The position numbers were made by a program, and so were the translations under genes. Below are positions 9,648 to 17,769 of a stretch of 64,000 nt of DNA, piece by piece. The stretch comes from Solibacillus sp. FSL H8-0523 (GTDB lineage Bacteria > Bacillota > Bacilli > Bacillales_A > Planococcaceae). The notes beneath the pieces are model-generated. The model was not told the origin of the DNA, did not search any database, and was given only the letters and a program-made list of their open reading frames with translations. Position 1 is the first letter of the stretch, and every line of letters starts with the position of its first letter. The stretch covers positions 2,480,001 through 2,544,000 of the forward strand of contig NZ_CP150291.1 of NCBI RefSeq assembly GCF_038051985.1, in the 5' to 3' direction.

Positions 9648-11141
9648 TTATTTCATTGATTTTGTTTCATTTAACTTTACATGCCAAGAAAGTGCTTCGG
9701 CTAATAAATGTGGTGTGTGTGCACCATTCGTTGCTGCTACTGCACGGTTATAATAATCGCGTAATTGCTCCTTATACTCTGGATGTGCACAGTTTTCAAT
9801 CATTAACTCAACACGTTCCTTTGGTGCTAATCCACGTAAATCGGCAATTCCTTGCTCTGTTACGATTACATCTACATCATGCTCTGTATGGTCGTGATGC
9901 GAAACCATTGGGACGATTGATGAAATGGCGCCGCCTTTCGCATAGGATTTCGTCACAAAAATCCCTAAACGCGCGTTACGGGCAAAATCACCTGATCCAC
10001 CAATACCGTTCATCATTTTCGTACCTGTCACATGCGTTGAATTAACGTTTCCGTAAATATCCACCTCTAGTGCCGTATTAATCGAAATTAAGCCTAATCG
10101 ACGAATAATTTCCGGATGGTTTGAAATTTCTTGTGGACGTAATACAAGCTGTTGCTGATACTTTTTCAAGTTGCCGTACACTTCTTTACCGTATGCTTCG
10201 CTTAACGTAATCGATGTCCCCGAAGCGACCTTCACTTTACCTGCATCAATTAATTCAAATACCGCATCTTGTAACACTTCTGAGTATACTTCTAAATTTT
10301 CAAACTCTGAGTGCAAAAAGCCATTTAAGACGGCGTTTGCAACGGAACCCACACCTGACTGTAGTGGAGCCAGTTCATTTGTTAAGCGACCTGCTTCGAT
10401 TTCTTGGCGGAAGAATGTTAATAAATGAGCTGCAATTTGGGCCGTTTCTTCATCAGGTGGCACTATTAATGAAGGGGCATCTTTAATTTCTGATAATACA
10501 ATACCTCGAATTTTCGAAACATCTACTTGGATACCTGGTGTACCGATACGCTCGCCTGCGTGTAGCATTGGAATAGCTTCGCGTTTTCCTTGTGGCCCTG
10601 GCACATAAATATCATGAATGCCTTCTAATTCGGCTGGTTGTGCTATATTCAATTCAATAATAATTTCTTTTGCATGTTGCGCTATGACGGGTGAATTCCC
10701 AACAGAGGTCGTCGGAATGATCATCCCATCTTCTGTAATCGCTACCGCTTCAATTATTGCTACATCGATTGGTCCAACGATGCCTGTGCGAATCAATTCC
10801 GCATTATGGGAAACGTGCGCATCAACATATAACACTTCCCCTTTGTTAATTAAATTGCGCATCACTGGGTCACCTTGATACGGCGCACGTTTCCGAATGA
10901 TACCGGCTTCAGCCATATATTGATCCACTTCAGGACCGAGTGAAGCCCCTGTATACACATCAATTTTAAAGTTTTCAGTTTTCGCTTTTTCGACTAAAGC
11001 AAGTGGTACCACTTTTGCATCTCCTGCTCGTGTAAAGCCACTCATCCCTACTAACATCCCATCTTTAATCCACGTAGCCGCCTCTTGTGCTGTTACGACT
11101 TTATCTTGCAGTAATGCTGAACGAATACGTTGTTTCATCAT
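9648..11141 (-). CDS. Acetyl-CoA hydrolase/transferase family, succinate CoA-transferase
   Basis: 497 aa, the normal length for the Cat1/AarC/YgfH succinate:acetate (or propionate) CoA-transferases. Two class-I CoA-transferase halves are visible. The GVGSVANAVL segment and the following EVYSEVLQDA carry the catalytic glutamate that forms the glutamyl-CoA thioester; the conserved GIGGSGDFARNA and VTEQGIADLRGL motifs are intact. The enzyme moves CoA between succinate and acetate or propionate, feeding acetate use or propionate formation. It starts at ATG 11141 with AAGGAA about 11 nt upstream. LTTR boxes at 11273-11305 suggest control by the LysR protein encoded next door. Confidence 0.92.
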   Translation of the reverse strand: MMKQRIRSALLQDKVVTAQEAATWIKDGMLVGMSGFTRAGDAKVVPLALVEKAKTENFKIDVYTGASLGPEVDQYMAEAGIIRKRAPYQGDPVMRNLINKGEVLYVDAHVSHNAELIRTGIVGPIDVAIIEAVAITEDGMIIPTTSVGNSPVIAQHAKEIIIELNIAQPAELEGIHDIYVPGPQGKREAIPMLHAGERIGTPGIQVDVSKIRGIVLSEIKDAPSLIVPPDEETAQIAAHLLTFFRQEIEAGRLTNELAPLQSGVGSVANAVLNGFLHSEFENLEVYSEVLQDAVFELIDAGKVKVASGTSITLSEAYGKEVYGNLKKYQQQLVLRPQEISNHPEIIRRLGLISINTALEVDIYGNVNSTHVTGTKMMNGIGGSGDFARNARLGIFVTKSYAKGGAISSIVPMVSHHDHTEHDVDVIVTEQGIADLRGLAPKERVELMIENCAHPEYKEQLRDYYNRAVAATNGAHTPHLLAEALSWHVKLNETKSMK

Positions 11142-11457
11142 TTTTCTCTATTCCTTCCATGGTGAATGTAAAATACAGTCACAGAATTTTTCTAAGGTTG
11201 GTCCGTTGTCTCAAGTTCCCTTAAGGACTACCTTCATTTTAAGAAAGACAAATACATTAGTAAATACAATAAAAACTATACTTATCATAGTTTGAAACTA
11301 TAATAGATGTTGAACAGTAACATTCAAGCCATACTACTAGCGGAATCATTCCCTTCTAAATCTAGGTAAAAGTAGGAAGTCTGTTGAACCCATACACCAT
11401 CTCTTGTCAAGCTTCGAAATATGTGAAATTTAAGATACTTTAAAACAAAAGTAATTC
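11142..11457. other. Leader and promoter region of CoA-transferase gene
   Basis: About 315 bp without a gene. It holds the LTTR boxes (11273-11305) and the CoA-transferase leader. The part from 11310 to 11457 shows nothing recognisable on either strand. Confidence 0.5.
11273..11305. promoter_or_regulatory. LTTR boxes upstream of CoA-transferase
   Basis: AAACTAT (11273-11279) faces ATAGTTT (11287-11293), and this ATAGTTT forms a perfect 15-bp palindrome with AAACTAT at 11295-11301, i.e. ATAG-N7-CTAT. The following AAACTATAATA is also found at 8633. Three phased half-sites of this kind are typical of LysR regulatory plus activation sites. Confidence 0.68.
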
Positions 11458-11493
11458 AAGCATGTGCGACCACTCTTTTGATTACACATGCTT
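11458..11493. terminator. Hairpin downstream of GNAT gene
   Basis: AAGCATGTG (11458-11466) pairs with CACATGCTT (11485-11493) around an 18-nt loop. On the minus strand it follows the GNAT stop by about 20 nt; the downstream tract is only moderately T-rich, so termination strength is uncertain. Confidence 0.5.
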
Positions 11494-11514
11494 TCCTCAA
11501 AATAGATGCATATA

Positions 11515-11994
11515 CTATTTACTCAGTAATTTTGCTAATTCTAATTCATCATGCAACGGGATTCCATCATTACCTACTATCGGAATCGAAGGTTTTACCT
11601 CACGAGCTTTAGAAACAGCATCTTGTATTACTTTCATAATACGGTAACCTCTCTTCTGATAAAACTTTAAAGCGTTGAGGTTATCATTTGTTGTAATAAG
11701 TGTGATTTTATTTATGCCTATTTGTTTGGCGAATAATTCAACTTCATTCATTAATTTAGTACCAATTCCATGCCCCTCTTTTATACTATCTAAAGAAATG
11801 ACTTCTATTGAATCTTCATGGACTACATATGTAAGCAAACCTAAAATCGTGTTATCTACTTTGAAAATAAATCCATCTAATTGGCCACAATCATAGATTC
11901 CTGTAGAAATAATCATTTGAGCACTACCCCAATGCTCTTTAAAAAATTGAACAACCTGTTCTCGATTCGCTTTATTAATTGCTATTATTTGCAT
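11515..11994 (-). CDS. GNAT family N-acetyltransferase
   Basis: About 159 aa from ATG 11994, which has AGAGGTGG at proper spacing; an in-frame GTG at 12003 lies inside that ribosome site and is less likely. The central acetyl-CoA site is SIKEGHGIGTKLMNEVE (motif A, Q/RxxGxG/A variant), followed by ITLITTNDNLNALKFYQKRGYR (motif B), both standard for GNAT folds. The tail GNDGIPLHDELELAKLL is conserved in a subgroup of small Bacillus GNATs. Substrate unknown. It is a single gene, with a hairpin downstream and a decayed DUF523 fragment upstream. Confidence 0.85.
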   Translation of the reverse strand: MQIIAINKANREQVVQFFKEHWGSAQMIISTGIYDCGQLDGFIFKVDNTILGLLTYVVHEDSIEVISLDSIKEGHGIGTKLMNEVELFAKQIGINKITLITTNDNLNALKFYQKRGYRIMKVIQDAVSKAREVKPSIPIVGNDGIPLHDELELAKLLSK

Positions 11995-12025
11995 ATTTTC
12001 CACCTCTAATCTCTACTTCACTTAT

Positions 12026-12133
12026 CTATTCTGTGACGTCTTTACCTGACAGTTCAATCACTCTGGCCTTACCATTTAATACATCCTCACCATCGCCGCT
12101 AACACGCTGAAGCTCATCTCTAATTTCAAAACG
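12026..12133 (-). pseudogene. Remnant of DUF523 protein
   Basis: A stop-bounded frame of 35 codons with no start codon, ending in TAG at 12026. Its translation contains VSGDGEDVLNGKARVIEL then SGKDVTE, which matches the conserved middle of DUF523 (YbbK-like) proteins, where GGDGEDVLNGKA...GKDVTEAF is typical. Nothing of the N-terminal cysteine region or the C-terminal KSRSPSCG motif is nearby. It overlaps the last codons of the S66 peptidase gene in another frame. Most likely a deletion leftover; identification rests on motif memory, not a search. Confidence 0.55.
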
Positions 12134-13091
12134 CTAGCAATTTAATTTGGCGGTTTTTCGTATCCACGTGCACTTTCCCCCCAATCGGTAATGTCAAAAT
12201 AGGCTGTGTATGACCAAAATCGATATCGTACATAACAGGGATTTGTTGCAGTAAAGGATGCTTATCCAAAATAAAATAAAGCTGCTCTTTTGTAACCTTC
12301 GAAACATTTTGGAAACGTCCGATTAATAACCCTTTTATGTTGCCTTCTATCTGTAATAACGATGTTAAATCTCTCGCAAATAGCTGTGGGTCGATTAGCT
12401 CGTCATCTTCCACAAACAAAATGCTATTGTGTAAATCTGGCATGTATTCGGTCCCCTGCAATAAATTCAAGGTACATAAATTCCCACCGATTAAGTGCCC
12501 CGTTGCTTCGCCCTCTGAATAAACCTTCCATTCACCGGCTTCATAAATACGGTTTTCTTGATCGATATACCAAGCATCATCACTCCACTGTTCTGAGGCT
12601 TCAAGTAAAAATGGCGTGTCATTCATTAATGCTTGTTGGAAAAATTTTGTTTGATACGCCTGCAAGCCTTCCATATCAAAACTTGAAAAATGAGGGCCAG
12701 AATACGTGATGAAGCCACATTTTGTATAAATTGCCGTTGCTAAGGCTGTCACATCGCTAAAACCGCAAAGTATTTTCGGGTTATTTTGGATGAGTTCATA
12801 ATCAAGATAAGGGAGCAGTTCATTGCTATTAAAGCCACCAATAACAGTTAATATACCTTTTACATTTGGATCTTTAAATGCATCATGTAAATCAGCAATT
12901 CGTTCTTCAATTGATGAAGAATTTTGCAGGTCACATACCTCTATATTTTTACCAAAAGTAACTTTAAAGCCTAGCTTTTCTAAGTTCGATTGCGCCTTTA
13001 CAATTCCTTCTTCTGATAATATTTTTACACTTCGGCTTGGGGCGATTACACGAATTTCATCCCCTACTTGTAATTTATTTGGACTTTTCAT
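12126..13091 (-). CDS. S66 family LD-carboxypeptidase (MccF-like)
   Basis: 321 aa, normal for peptidase family S66. The nucleophile serine is in LCGFSDVTAL (Ser112), with the charge-relay Glu in ILFVEDDE and His in FGHTQP near residue 296, so the Ser-Glu-His triad is complete. Family members either trim the LD-bond of murein tetrapeptides in cell-wall recycling (LdcA) or cleave the amide of microcin C-like aminoacyl nucleotides (MccF). The early APSRS motif and GGFNSNELLPYLDY segment look closer to MccF-type proteins. Its ATG overlaps the stop of a decayed HAD gene (TAATG), indicating a former translationally coupled operon. Confidence 0.88.
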   Translation of the reverse strand: MKSPNKLQVGDEIRVIAPSRSVKILSEEGIVKAQSNLEKLGFKVTFGKNIEVCDLQNSSSIEERIADLHDAFKDPNVKGILTVIGGFNSNELLPYLDYELIQNNPKILCGFSDVTALATAIYTKCGFITYSGPHFSSFDMEGLQAYQTKFFQQALMNDTPFLLEASEQWSDDAWYIDQENRIYEAGEWKVYSEGEATGHLIGGNLCTLNLLQGTEYMPDLHNSILFVEDDELIDPQLFARDLTSLLQIEGNIKGLLIGRFQNVSKVTKEQLYFILDKHPLLQQIPVMYDIDFGHTQPILTLPIGGKVHVDTKNRQIKLLAF

Positions 13092-13278
13092 TATTTTTTC
13101 TCCTTTACACCGACTATTTCAGTCGTTATTTTATCTATCATCGTTGCTACATCTTCTTGCGCAATAACAATATTCGCAAGAGCCTGTTATTAATCGGTCA
13201 ATCGCTGGTTGAACATCTTCCTTGATTGATTTGCCGTTAAAACAAACTGTTCCACCTCTATCAAAAACAAATATTCAT
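13091..13278 (-). pseudogene. Remnant of HAD-like hydrolase gene
   Basis: AAGGAG and ATG 13278 remain, but a one-base shift after MNI puts the reading frame out; the next frame reads FVFDRGGTVCFNGKSI then KEDVQPAIDRL, the N-terminal motif I region of a HAD phosphatase, with the second catalytic Asp of DxDGT already changed to Gly. A second shift brings in NIVIAQEDVATMIDKITTEI and VGVKEKK before TAA at 13091. The gene is thus frameshifted twice and internally deleted to about 60 codons. The HAD assignment is from the motif alone; the origin of the C-terminal piece is less clear. Confidence 0.6.
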
Positions 13279-13335
13279 TTCCTTCACTCCTTGCATTTAA
13301 GTATAATTATGGAAGAATATATTTGAAAAGGACCG

Positions 13336-14016
13336 GTGTCCCGTGAAATGACAAAATTTATTGAATTATTCGAACAAATTTATCAATATAAATTCCCAAA
13401 CAACATTCTAGACAATCTACAAATGCGTACCTATCATGAAAAACAACCTATTTTAATCGTTGGAGAAAAAATGGATGGTTTTTACTTTTTAATAAGTGGG
13501 TCCTATTATGTAACAAGCCCAGAAAGTAATGGCAAAGAGTTATTGCTACGACGTTGCACTGCGCCTTCTATATTAGGAGACATTGAAATATTTCAGCAAT
13601 GTTTGATTCAATCGAACTGTCTTGCAATTGAGCAATGTGCATTTCTCTTTGTACCAATTCAACTATACGATCAAACATTGAAGTTTGAAGCTGACTTTAC
13701 AGAATTGCTTTTAAAAGAACTTTCATTTAAATTAAAAACTTGTACAACACTTTCTCGAGTGAATGCTCTATCTTCAGTTAATGTAAAGCTAGCTGGTTAT
13801 TTATGTACAATTCATTCTGCTAAGAGCCCGGATGAATATTTAATCGTTCAAAATATAAAAGACGTGGCAGATTTGATTGGCACAACGAATCGGCATGTAA
13901 ATCGTATACTAAAAAAATGGGCTGACGAACATATTATTATAAGATTAGAAGATTCCATCAAAATAATAGATTTTAATAGATTAGAAAAAATTTCTGAAAA
14001 TATACGATATAAATAA
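13336..14016 (+). CDS. Crp/Fnr family transcriptional regulator (YeiL-like)
   Basis: 226 aa. Residues ~15-125 form a cyclic-nucleotide-binding beta roll (KMDGFYFLISGSYYV, SILGDIEIFQ); residues ~140-220 hold a winged helix with KDVADLIGTTNRHVNRILKKW, the recognition helix. The effector pocket lacks the arginine expected for cAMP binding and no N-terminal cysteine cluster is present, so it is neither Crp nor Fnr proper; overall it resembles YeiL-type regulators. The start is GTG 13336, four bases after AAAGGA; ATG 13348 is too far from that site. It ends before a GC-rich repeat and a strong terminator. Confidence 0.82.
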   Translation: MSREMTKFIELFEQIYQYKFPNNILDNLQMRTYHEKQPILIVGEKMDGFYFLISGSYYVTSPESNGKELLLRRCTAPSILGDIEIFQQCLIQSNCLAIEQCAFLFVPIQLYDQTLKFEADFTELLLKELSFKLKTCTTLSRVNALSSVNVKLAGYLCTIHSAKSPDEYLIVQNIKDVADLIGTTNRHVNRILKKWADEHIIIRLEDSIKIIDFNRLEKISENIRYK

Positions 14017-14019
14017 TTA

Positions 14020-14113
14020 CCCAGCAGAAGCACCCGGACTGAGTGGAGCGAGGGAGAAGGCTGGAGCCGTGCCCGCGAAACGCGTCCGCCGGAATGGAAA
14101 TCAACGCCCTCGA
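14020..14113. repeat. GC-rich dispersed intergenic repeat
   Basis: About 90 bp strikingly richer in G+C than the surroundings, with GGAGCGAGGGAGAAGGCTGG, then CCGCGAAACGCGTCCGCCGG and GGAAATCAACG. This resembles a short repeat family widespread between genes of Bacillaceae and Planococcaceae (the GCGTCCGCC...GGAAATCAACG signature). CCCGCGAAACGCG can fold as a hairpin. No second copy is present in the window. Open frames across it do not look like protein. Confidence 0.55.
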
Positions 14114-14119
14114 AGAAAA

Positions 14120-14161
14120 AGAGCTTCTTGGAACGAAAAATCGTTCCAAGAAGCTCTCTTT
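14120..14161 (+). terminator. Strong terminator after Crp/Fnr gene
   Basis: AGAGCTTCTTGGAACGA (14120-14136) and its perfect reverse complement (14141-14157) are separated by AAAA, then CTTTT. A 17-bp perfect stem with a 4-nt loop. Confidence 0.9.
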
Positions 14162-14287
14162 TAAAAATGGAGGACTTTTTCAGTGCCCTCGTACAATACC
14201 GAACTCAGTTCACCCGAGCTTCATAGATGAAATAACAGTGTCTAACTTTTATGGGTCATTTCAAGTAAGTAGGGTTTGGTTTGATAC

Positions 14288-15268
14288 TTAATTTAAAACT
14301 TTCACTTTTTCACTGATTACATTATCTTCCGTGAAATCAGATAAAACTTGGATGAAAAGCTCACTCTCTACAAAAGATGCACCTGTATAATGGATTTCCC
14401 CGGTACCATCATCATTTCCGTATGCAGAATTCCAGCCATAGCGGTTCCCCACTGCATCAAAGAGAATGATATTCGGTGAGTGATCCGATGAAAGCCCGCT
14501 ATAGAAAATGGTTGTGGAAATGGGTGTTGTAAGAATGCGTTCAATGACCAATTGCTCCCCATTTTCTAAGTGAATCGTTTGTTGTACTTCATGGACCGTC
14601 GTTTCCTTTTGAACCGTAAGCTGAGATGCCTTGATGTCAAATACCCACGGCTCTTGTAGCACTTCCCCTTCAAGTGTTTTTGTTTGTGGTGTATGCAAGT
14701 GACCATACGTAATTTGTACATCAAAATCAGCTGCAGCTACTGGCTTTGCTAATCGAACCTCGTTATAGATTGTATACATCGAACTGTTTTGTGCAATCGA
14801 TTGTGCGGATGTCCCGTTCATTTCAACCTTTTCACCATTTATAAGGATACTAGGCATGAATTGATGACGATAAGAAAAATCGGTCGCTTCATTTTTATTA
14901 AATGTAGCACTAATCATGATTTTGTCGTAGTTCACAATCACTTCGTTTACTGTTAAATCGCCCATTGCTGTCGTATGCGTTTCACCAATCACCGTTTTGT
15001 AAGGCGTCCAATCTACTTGCTCCGTGACTTGCCAATCTTCTAGCACTGCTGCAATGAACGGCATATTGGCAATTGTTTGGTGATTCATCGCTAATAAGCC
15101 GATTGCCAGAGCCGCAGCCGCAACGCCCATTCCTTTATAAGGCTTCACTAATTTCAATTTCTTTTTCACGAGTTTTTGGACACGCTTTTTTTCATAATTC
15201 GTAAGCGGTGATACGTCATATTCACTTAAATCCATCATGACTTCATTTAACTCTTTATAAATGCTCAT
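14288..15268 (-). CDS. DUF4179 anti-sigma factor-like membrane protein
   Basis: 326 aa. A short cytosolic N-terminus (SIYKELNEVMMDLSEYDVSP) is followed by a basic patch KKRVQKLVKKKLKLVK, one membrane span near 48-63 (AAAALAIGLLAMNH), the DUF4179 region and a long extracytoplasmic beta-rich part (DUF5643-like). This is the layout of membrane anti-sigma factors that hold an ECF sigma factor until an envelope signal arrives. Its start overlaps the end of the upstream sigma gene by 14 bp, so translation is coupled. The signal is unknown. Confidence 0.8.
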   Translation of the reverse strand: MSIYKELNEVMMDLSEYDVSPLTNYEKKRVQKLVKKKLKLVKPYKGMGVAAAALAIGLLAMNHQTIANMPFIAAVLEDWQVTEQVDWTPYKTVIGETHTTAMGDLTVNEVIVNYDKIMISATFNKNEATDFSYRHQFMPSILINGEKVEMNGTSAQSIAQNSSMYTIYNEVRLAKPVAAADFDVQITYGHLHTPQTKTLEGEVLQEPWVFDIKASQLTVQKETTVHEVQQTIHLENGEQLVIERILTTPISTTIFYSGLSSDHSPNIILFDAVGNRYGWNSAYGNDDGTGEIHYTGASFVESELFIQVLSDFTEDNVISEKVKVLN

Positions 15269-15779
15269 CTTTATAGCCTCCTTTTAACAGTTGGTCCTTT
15301 AGCTTTTTTCGTGTACGTGAAAGCTTATTGTGAACCCACGAAGGCTTCACGTGTAGCTGTGTTGCGATTTCATTCGTTGATTGCCCTTTAAAATAGTAGC
15401 TTTCAAAAAGTTGGCGCTCTTCAAACGGCAAATTAGCGAGTGCCGTTTGCCAATCGATTTCATCACGCTCCTGCTGCGGTATGCTATCTTGTAGCTCAGC
15501 TGTCGGTACGGCACGCTCTATTTTTCGTAGGGCATCAATTGCCTTAAATTTCGCAATGGCTGCTACCCAATTTTTGAATGTATTTTTATCAGGATCAAAG
15601 TCGTCGATATGATACCAAATCGCAATCGTCATATCTGCCATTGTTTCCTCTAATTCTTGCGGTCTACCAGCGAGATATTTGAGCGCAATCGCTTTCATGA
15701 GTCCCCCGTATTGTTCAAGTAACAATTTAATGCCTTTTTCTTGCTTTGATTTGATTAATGAAATTATTTTCTCGTCCAT
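15255..15779 (-). CDS. ECF-type RNA polymerase sigma factor
   Basis: About 174 aa from ATG 15779, which has GAGGTG four to five bases upstream; an in-frame ATG at 15791 lies before that site and is unlikely. Region 2 covers ~20-85 (FKNWVAAIAKFKAIDALRK) and region 4 ~115-165 (LPFEERQLFESYYFKGQSTNEIA, then VHNKLSRTRKKLKDQL). It directs RNA polymerase to its own regulon when released by the DUF4179 protein encoded in the overlapping next gene. A candidate ECF promoter sits directly upstream (15797-15822), suggesting autoregulation. Confidence 0.88.
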   Translation of the reverse strand: MDEKIISLIKSKQEKGIKLLLEQYGGLMKAIALKYLAGRPQELEETMADMTIAIWYHIDDFDPDKNTFKNWVAAIAKFKAIDALRKIERAVPTAELQDSIPQQERDEIDWQTALANLPFEERQLFESYYFKGQSTNEIATQLHVKPSWVHNKLSRTRKKLKDQLLKGGYKDEHL

Positions 15780-15796
15780 ATGACACCTCATTTCAA

Positions 15797-15822
15797 AACG
15801 TTTTTCGCGAAAAATCCGTTCA
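15797..15822 (-). promoter_or_regulatory. Candidate autoregulatory ECF promoter
   Basis: On the minus strand TGAAC (15818-15822) and CGTT (15797-15800) are 17 bp apart, the spacing of AAC/CGT-type ECF promoters. The spacer contains the perfect palindrome TTTTTCGCGAAAAA. The leader to the sigma start would be very short but includes GAGGTG. The rest of the gap to 16002 shows nothing recognisable. Confidence 0.45.
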
Positions 15823-16002
15823 CTTTATCATTCGTTTTGAATTTAAAAATCTATCAAAAAAATTTAAACTTAATTGTACTGCTTATTCGACTTTTAATGT
15901 AACAGCTTTATTGTGAATGGAAAAGCAAAGTCTCAGGGATGCTAATGCACTACTCTAGGAACTTCATAAATTTGAATTAAGCTTGTCATTTTTAAGACAC
16001 AT

Positions 16003-16045
16003 AAAAAGCAAGTAAACGCTGATATAAAACGTTTACTTGCTTTTT
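16003..16045 (-). terminator. Terminator of uppP
   Basis: AAAAAGCAAGTAAACG (16003-16018) pairs perfectly with CGTTTACTTGCTTTTT (16030-16045); T-run on either strand. Confidence 0.9.
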
Positions 16046-16103
16046 GAATTCTTTAAAAATATTTAGTATTTACATAGGCATATTTAATGTAGCTATTCAC
16101 ATG

Positions 16104-16928
16104 TTATAAAAATACAATAAAAGCCAAAATCATCGCTAACACAATACGATAGATCGCAAACGGCATCAGCTTAATGCGTGAAATCAACTTTAGGAAAAAT
16201 TTAATCGAAATTAAAGCAAAGACAAAGGCCGTCACAAAGCCTACTACATAAAAACTGATATGATCCATCGAGATGGCTTCCCAATTTTTTACGAGCGATA
16301 AGCCCGAAGCACCCATCATAATCGGCACCGCCATAATAAACGTAAAATCGGCAGCCGTTTTGTGATCTAATCCTAGTAAGACACCACCTGAAATCGTTGA
16401 ACCCGAACGAGAAAAGCCTGGCCACAACGAGATACATTGAATCAGTCCAATTTTAAAGGCTTTCGCATAACCAATCTCATCTAGTGAATTAATAGAAGGC
16501 TTCCTAGGACCAAATTTATCCGCAATAATCATGAACACGGCCCCTACTAATAACCCAATAATCACGGTTTCAATACTAAACAAATGATCGTCAATAAAGT
16601 CCTCAAACAATAAGCCAAAAATACCCGCCGGCAAAATACCGACTGCTACATGGAAAATATTAAACTTTGTTGGTGTTTTCCCCTCTAGTTTATATAAACC
16701 AACAAGGCTTAAAATCCGTTTCCAAAAGATGAACACAACCGCTAAAATCGAGCCCAGTTGAATGACGATTTTAAACGTATTCGCGGATGGGCCACCTAAA
16801 AACTCATCTGTTTTCAACCATAAATCATCAAAAATAATCATATGCCCTGTTGATGAAACAGGCGCAAACTCAGTTAACCCCTCGACAACGCCTAAAATAA
16901 AGGCTTTCAATAACTCTACAAATTCCAT
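16104..16928 (-). CDS. uppP: Undecaprenyl-diphosphate phosphatase UppP (BacA)
   Basis: 274 aa, normal length. It contains both signature motifs: EGLTEFAPVSSTGHM near residue 16-30 (the usual consensus has L/F-P-I/V-SS-TGH) and WPGFSRSGSTISGG near 167-180, with the catalytic Glu, His, Ser and Arg. It dephosphorylates undecaprenyl diphosphate to recycle the lipid carrier for peptidoglycan and teichoic acids, and confers bacitracin tolerance when overproduced. About eight membrane spans. AAAGGAG precedes ATG 16928. It is a single gene; the Bce-type system at 34.7-39.2 kb could protect against the same class of antibiotics. Confidence 0.95.
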   Translation of the reverse strand: MEFVELLKAFILGVVEGLTEFAPVSSTGHMIIFDDLWLKTDEFLGGPSANTFKIVIQLGSILAVVFIFWKRILSLVGLYKLEGKTPTKFNIFHVAVGILPAGIFGLLFEDFIDDHLFSIETVIIGLLVGAVFMIIADKFGPRKPSINSLDEIGYAKAFKIGLIQCISLWPGFSRSGSTISGGVLLGLDHKTAADFTFIMAVPIMMGASGLSLVKNWEAISMDHISFYVVGFVTAFVFALISIKFFLKLISRIKLMPFAIYRIVLAMILAFIVFL

Positions 16929-17172
16929 AAGATCTCCTTTACATTCAATAATTATTCACACCATAATGACGTAAACCGTATTAATTGGTTTCTCACCTAC
17001 AAATCGTTATAGTTAATTGGGGTATATGCACCCTTTTTAAAGGGATGTGCGTCTCATAAAGGATACCTAGATACGTAATACCACGAAACAACACGTACAA
17101 ACCAGCTACGGTTTCGCTACTTTCACAATATTTATGTATACTCGTATCTAAAACTATTTTAAGGATAATACT

Positions 17173-17727
17173 ATGGACCAACTCTTTTTAGATTTCGTGC
17201 AAAATGAAAGACCCTTTTCATGGCTTTATCAATTTTTAATCATGGCTTTTGTTTCTATGATTCCGTTTGCGCCTATTCCGGTAGTAGCAGCTTTTATTGC
17301 CAATAGCCATGACTTCCTACCAGGACTTCTTATTAATATGCTTGGCACAATGACTGGATCTCTCTTTTTATTTTTGTTAAGTAAAACATGGCTAAGAAGG
17401 GTTGCATTAACCTATGTGTCACAACAACAAAATTTGACGAAATACATTAAGCTCATTCAAACAAATGGCTTTTTGGCTGTTTTACTTGGGCGTTTAATAC
17501 CGATTGTGCCGTCCGCAGGAATTAATTTAATTGCTGGGATTTCAAATGTTGGCCTCGTTGCCTTTGTTTGCGCAACAATTCTAGGAAAGTTACCCACGAT
17601 TTTAGCCTTTTCACTTGCAGGGCATCAAATTGCTGCAGGAAACTGGGAAATCGTGTTGATTATCGCACTTTATTTAGTCGCATTATTGTTACTCGGAGGC
17701 AAACTAAAACAAAAATGGCGTAGCTAA
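17173..17727 (+). CDS. VTT-domain (TVP38/DedA-like) membrane protein
   Basis: 184 aa, with five to six hydrophobic stretches. The conserved VTT core is seen as AFVSMIPFAPIPVVAA, then a re-entrant region, FLAVLLGRLIPIVPSAGINLIAGI and a G-K-L-P motif (ILGKLPTILAF). Proteins of this family are linked to lipid (undecaprenyl-phosphate or phospholipid) scrambling and membrane homeostasis. Interestingly it lies 245 bp from divergent uppP, whose product is undecaprenyl phosphate, but there is no proof of joint action. AAGGATAATACT precedes ATG 17173. Confidence 0.78.
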   Translation: MDQLFLDFVQNERPFSWLYQFLIMAFVSMIPFAPIPVVAAFIANSHDFLPGLLINMLGTMTGSLFLFLLSKTWLRRVALTYVSQQQNLTKYIKLIQTNGFLAVLLGRLIPIVPSAGINLIAGISNVGLVAFVCATILGKLPTILAFSLAGHQIAAGNWEIVLIIALYLVALLLLGGKLKQKWRS

Positions 17728-17769
17728 AAAAAATAGTATTGAACAAGATTAAACGAACGGAGAAATTAT

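Noticed and set aside
14043-14291. 82-codon frame after the Crp/Fnr gene
   Set aside because: It covers the GC-rich repeat and the terminator hairpin; the translation is not protein-like and there is no ribosome site.
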